Of a stretch of 64,000 bases of DNA, positions 59,741 through 64,000 are shown in pieces; the first letter of the stretch is position 1, and every line of letters starts with the position of its first letter. The notes beneath the pieces are model-generated. The model was not told the DNA's origin and ran no database searches. It saw only the letters and a program-made list of their open reading frames with translations. The stretch lies in the NCBI RefSeq assembly GCF_028372415.1, contig NW_027325131.1:614706-678705 (forward strand). The letters run 5' to 3'. The DNA comes from Notamacropus eugenii. Lineage: Eukaryota; Chordata; Mammalia; Diprotodontia; Macropodidae. Both the position numbers and the translations under genes were made by a program.

Positions 59741-61721
59741 TTCTTAGAAAGAACAATTTTATTCAAAATCAGAAAATTAAATCTGGAATCATAATTTCAG
59801 GATACAATTGAAGTGCGACAAGTGGAAGAGAATTAGAGTATCAAAATTTGTAAAAGGGAATCAGATGGGGAATTAGGATGGGGACGGTGGAAGTGGAATT
59901 TAGAATTTCATTTGTTAATTGGCGATTGGAACTGGAATTTGGAAGTGAAATTTAGAATTGGAATTTAGAAATGGAATATGGAAGTGGAATTTGGAAGTGG
60001 AATTTAGAATTGTAGTTTGTGTCCTGAATTTGCAAGTGGAATTAAGAATGGGAATTGAAACTGGAATTTTCAGGTGGAATTTGGAATTAGAATTTGAAAC
60101 ACAAATTTACAAGGGTACTTAGAAAGCAGAATTTTATTAAAAAGGGGCAATGTGAATCTGGAATCAAAATTTCAGGATGCACTTGAAGTGCGACATGTGG
60201 AAGAGAATTATAGTATCAGAAATTGGAAAAGGAAATCAGAAGGGGAATTGGGAATGGGATTGTGGAAGTGTATTTCAGAAAAGCATTTGGTAACTGGAGC
60301 TTGGAACCGTAATTTGGAATTGGAATTTAGAATTTGAATTTGATACTGAAATTTGGAAGTGAAATTTAGAATTGGAATTTAGAACTGGAATTTAAAAGGA
60401 GAATTTGGAACTGGAATTTGGAAGCAGAATTCAGAATTGGAATGTGGAAGTGGATTTTGGAATCAGAATTTGGAATTGGAATTTAGAACTGGATTATGGA
60501 AGTGGAATTTGGAATTGGAATTTGGAATTGGAATTTGGAAGTGGAATTTGGAATTGGAATTGGGAAGTGGAATTTAAAATTGGAATTTCGAACCTGGAAT
60601 TTGGAAGTGAAATTTAGAATTGGAATTCAGAACTGGAATTTGGGAGTGGAATTTGGAACTTCAATTGGGAACTGGAATTTAGAAGTGGAATTTGAAATTC
60701 GAATTTAGAAGTGGAATTTGGAATTGGAATTTGGAAGTGGATTTTGGAAGCGGAATTTGGAATTAGAATGTAGAATTGAAATTAGGAATTGGAATTTAGA
60801 AGTGGAATTTGGAAGTGAAATTTGGAAGTGGAATGTAGAATTGGCATTTGGAAACTGAATTTGGAAGTGTTATTTGAAACACAAATTTAAAAGGGTACTT
60901 AGAAACAGACTTTTATCGATAAGTTGTAATTTGAATCTGGAATCATAATTTCAGGATGCAATGGAAGTGTGACATGCGGAAGAGAATTATAGTATCAGAA
61001 ACTGGAAAAGGAAATCAGAAGGGGAATTAGGATCGGGACTGTGGAAGTGGATTTTAGAATTGCATTTGGTAATTGTCTGTTGGAACTGGAATTTGGAAGT
61101 GAAATTTAAAATTGGAATTTAGACCTGGAATTTGGAACTGGAATTTGGAAGTGGAGTTTCTAAGTGGAATTTCAAACTCGAATTTAGAAGTGGAATTTGG
61201 AATTGGAATTTAGTATTTGAGTTTGTAAGTAGAATTTGGCAGTCGAATGTAGAATTGGAATTTGGAACTGGAATTTGGAAGTGGAATTTCGAACTGCAAT
61301 TTGGAACTGGAATTTGGAAATTGAATTTGGAATTGGAATTTGAAACACAAATTTTAAAGCGTACTTCGAAAACAGACTTTATTAATAAGTTGTAATTGGA
61401 ATGTGGAATCATCATTTCAGTATGCAATTGAAATGCGACATGTGGAAGAGAATTATAGTATCAGAAAGTGGAATAGGATAGCAGATGGAGAATTGGGAAC
61501 TGGAGTGTAAGTGAATTTGAGAATTGCATTTGGTAATTGGAGGTTGGACCTCGAATTTGGAATGGGAATTTGGAAGTGTATTTTTGAAGCAGTATTGGGA
61601 ATTTGACTTTAGAAGTGGAATTTGGAAGTGGAGTTTGGAATTGGAATTTAGCATTGGAATTTGGAACTGGAATTTGGAAGTGAATTTTGGAATTGGAATT
61701 TGAAACATAAATTTACAAGGG
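59741..61721 (+). repeat. HOR copy: alpha-beta-gamma-delta, 1981 bp
   Basis: A further 13 bp shorter: a GGAATTTCGAATT monomer present at about 58524 in the previous copy is absent near 60520. Otherwise very similar to its neighbours. Confidence 0.85.
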
Positions 61722-63717
61722 TTCTTAGAAAGAACAATTTTATTCAAAATCAGAAAATTAAATCTGGAATCATAATTTCAGGATACAATTGAAGTGCGAC
61801 AAGTGGAAGAGAATTAGAGTATCAAAATTTGTAAAAGGGAATCAGATGGGGAATTAGGATGGGGACGGTGGAAGTGGAATTTAGAATTTCATTTGTTAAT
61901 TGGCGATTGGAACTGGAATTTGGAAGTGAAATTTAGAATTGGAATTTAGAAATGGAATATGGAAGTGGAATTTGGAAGTGGAATTTAGAATTGTAGTTTG
62001 TGTCCTGAATTTGCAAGTGGAATTAAGAATGGGAATTTAAACTGGAATTTTCAGGTGGAATTTGGAATTAGAATTTGAAACACAAATTTACAAGGGTACT
62101 TAGAAAGCAGAATTTTATTAAAAAGGGGCAATGTGAATCTGGAATCAAAATTTCAGGATGCACTTGAAGTGCGACATGTGGAAGAGAATTATAGTATCAG
62201 AAATTGGAAAAGGAAATCAGAAGGGGAATTGGGAATGGGATTGTGGAAGTGTATTTCAGAAAAGCATTTGGTAACTGGAGCTTGGAACCGTAATTTGGAA
62301 TTGGAATTTAGAATTTGAATTTGATACTGAAATTTGGAAGTGAAATTTAGAATTGGAATTTAGAACTGGAATTTAAAAGGAGAATTTGGAACTGGAATTT
62401 GGAAGCAGAATTCAAAAAATTGGAATGTGGAAGTGGATTTTGGAATCAGAATTTGGAATTGGAATTTAGAACTGGATTATGGAAGTGGAATTTGGAATTG
62501 GAATTTGGAATTGGAATTTGGAATTGGAATTTGGAAGTGGAATTTGGAATTGGAATTGGGAAGTGGAATTTAAAATTGGAATTTCGAACCTGGAATTTGG
62601 AAGTGAAATTTAGAATTGGAATTCAGAACTGGAATTTGGGAGTGGAATTTGGAACTTCAATTGGGAACTGGAATTTAGAAGTGGAATTTGAAATTCGAAT
62701 TTAGAAGTGGAATTTGGAATTGGAATTTGGAAGTGGATTTTGGAAGCGGAATTTGGAATTAGAATGTAGAATTGAAATTAGGAATTGGAATTTAGAAGTG
62801 GAATTTGGAAGTGAAATTTGGAAGTGGAATGTAGAATTGGCATTTGGAAACTGAATTTGGAAGTGTTATTTGAAACACAAATTTAAAAGGGTACTTAGAA
62901 ACAGACTTTTATCGATAAGTTGTAATTTGAATCTGGAATCATAATTTCAGGATGCAATGGAAGTGTGACATGCGGAAGAGAATTATAGTATCAGAAACTG
63001 GAAAAGGAAATCAGAAGGGGAATTAGGATCGGGACTGTGGAAGTGGATTTTAGAATTGCATTTGGTAATTGTCTGTTGGAACTGGAATTTGGAAGTGAAA
63101 TTTAAAATTGGAATTTAGACCTGGAATTTGGAACTGGAATTTGGAAGTGGAGTTTCTAAGTGGAATTTCAAACTCGAATTTAGAAGTGGAATTTGGAATT
63201 GGAATTTAGTATTTGAGTTTGTAAGTAGAATTTGGCAGTCGAATGTAGAATTGGAATTTGGAACTGGAATTTGGAAGTGGAATTTCGAACTGCAATTTGG
63301 AACTGGAATTTGGAAATTGAATTTGGAATTGGAATTTGAAACACAAATTTTAAAGGGTACTTAGAAAGCAGACTTTATTAATAAGTTGTAATTGGAATGT
63401 GGAATCATCATTTCAGTATGCAATTGAAATGCGACATGTGGAAGAGAATTATAGTATCAGAAAGTGGAATAGGATAGCAGATGGGGAATTGGGAACTGGA
63501 GTGTAAGTGAATTTGAGAATTGCATTTGGTAATTGGAGGTTGGACCTCGAATTTGGAATGGGAATTTGGAAGTGTATTTTTGAAGCAGTATTGGGAATTT
63601 GACTTTAGAAGTGGAATTTGGAAGTGGAGTTTGGAATTGGAATTTAGCATTGGAATTTGGAACTGGAATTTGGAAGTGAATTTTGGAATTGGAATTTGAA
63701 ACATAAATTTACAAGGG
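61722..63717 (+). repeat. HOR copy: alpha-beta-gamma-delta, 1996 bp
   Basis: 15 bp longer than the preceding copy: one added 13-mer near 62510 and a 2-bp A-run expansion near 62413. Confidence 0.85.
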
Positions 63718-64000
63718 TTCTTAGAAAGAACAATTTTATTCAAAATCAGAAAATTAAATCTGGAATCATAATTTCAGGATACAATTGAAGTGCGACAAGT
63801 GGAAGAGAATTAGAGTATCAAAATTTGAAAAAGGGAATCAGATGGGGAATTAGGATGGGGACGGTGGAAGTGGAATTTAGAATTTCATTTGTTAATTGGC
63901 GATTGGAACTGGAATTTGGAAGTGAAATTTAGAATTGGAATTTAGAAATGGAATATGGAAGTGGAATTTGGAAGTGGAATTTAGAATTGTAGTTTGTGTC
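63718..64000 (+). repeat. HOR copy, partial, cut by window end
   Basis: Begins with the alpha boundary (TTCTTAG) and runs to the window edge inside alpha. The array therefore continues beyond 64000. Confidence 0.85.

Larger units (their letters stand above)
31678..64000 (+). repeat. 13-bp satellite with higher-order structure (array, right end open)
   Basis: More than 32 kb of tandem sequence built from GGAATTTGGAANT (13 bp). Common variants are GGAATTTAGAACT, GGAATTTCGAATT, GGAATATGGAAGT and GGAATGTAGAATT. Every 0.3-0.8 kb a conserved block starts with ACACAAATTT and TACTTAGAAAG; I count about 57 such boundaries. The sequence after the boundary distinguishes four subunits: alpha (AAGAATTTTATTCAAAATG), beta (CAGAATTTTATTAAAAAGG), gamma (CAGACTTTTATCGATAAG) and delta (CAGACTTTATTAATAAG). 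Alpha-beta-gamma-delta forms a HOR of about 2.0 kb. The conserved blocks can also be cut into consecutive diverged 13-mers in register. The plus strand is very poor in C. The array is interrupted only by two HAL1 copies. I do not recognise the family. Its function, including any centromeric role, is unknown. Confidence 0.95.

Noticed and set aside
31559..63743. Repeated open frames of 60-130 codons on both strands of the satellite
   Set aside because: The 13-bp monomer lacks stops in every frame, so such frames arise automatically. Their ends vary with point changes, and both strands are open at once.
31678..64000. CENP-B-box-like or telomeric motif in the satellite
   Set aside because: Words such as CTTGGAACCGTAA and GGATCGGGACTG resemble pieces of the box, but the TTCG..A..CGGG core is not met. 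No TTAGGG runs were seen. A centromeric role stays untested.
31678..64000. CRISPR-like array (regular repeats with spacers)
   Set aside because: The intervals are themselves repetitive and vary in length, repeats are much diverged, and the context is a mammalian satellite.

Overview
The window looks like a metatherian (marsupial) nuclear genome segment. It is AT-rich and gene-poor. It contains a single-exon mammalian olfactory receptor (OR), LINE-1 relics, ORF1-only half-L1 (HAL1) elements with LINE-1-type ORF1, tRNA-derived SINEs of the type abundant in marsupials, and LTRs. The species cannot be named from the sequence alone.

Bases 1-31,677 are an OR-cluster landscape filled with retroelements. 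From left to right they hold: a pair of LTR-like direct repeats (70-1900); a minus-strand L1 ORF2 tail and a HAL1 (1905-4835); one intact OR5-like gene (5321-6265); MIR, SINE and L1 scraps and a possible LTR (7590-9635); a decayed plus-strand L1 (9885-14835) with a SINE inserted in its ORF2; the 5' half of a second plus-strand L1 (15553-22742) split by a full-length minus-strand HAL1, which is itself split by a solo LTR (16950-17550); another HAL1 carrying a SINE (22743-25090); an OR pseudogene (about 25381-26290); a HAL1 ORF1 fragment (26846-27885); and the 3' half of an L1 ending in a poly(A)-like tail (27897-30345).

Bases 31,678-64,000 are one satellite array that runs off the right edge of the window. 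Its basic unit is a 13-bp monomer, GGAATTTGGAANT. Runs of monomers alternate with conserved blocks around TACTTAGAAAG that are themselves diverged 13-mers in the same register. I distinguish four subunit types (alpha, beta, gamma, delta). In order they form a higher-order repeat (HOR) of about 2.0 kb, with variants caused by reiterated or skipped subunits. A 5'-truncated HAL1 with an intact 362-codon ORF1 inserted into one gamma subunit, leaving a 13-bp target-site duplication. The insertion and its satellite flanks were then tandemly duplicated as a 3.79-kb unit, so two almost identical copies are present.

The only protein-coding host gene I support is the OR at 5321-6265. The two HAL1 ORF1 frames are intact retroelement genes. 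The many satellite ORFs are explained by the 13-bp monomer lacking stops in all six frames. There are no operons, CRISPR arrays or RNA genes.
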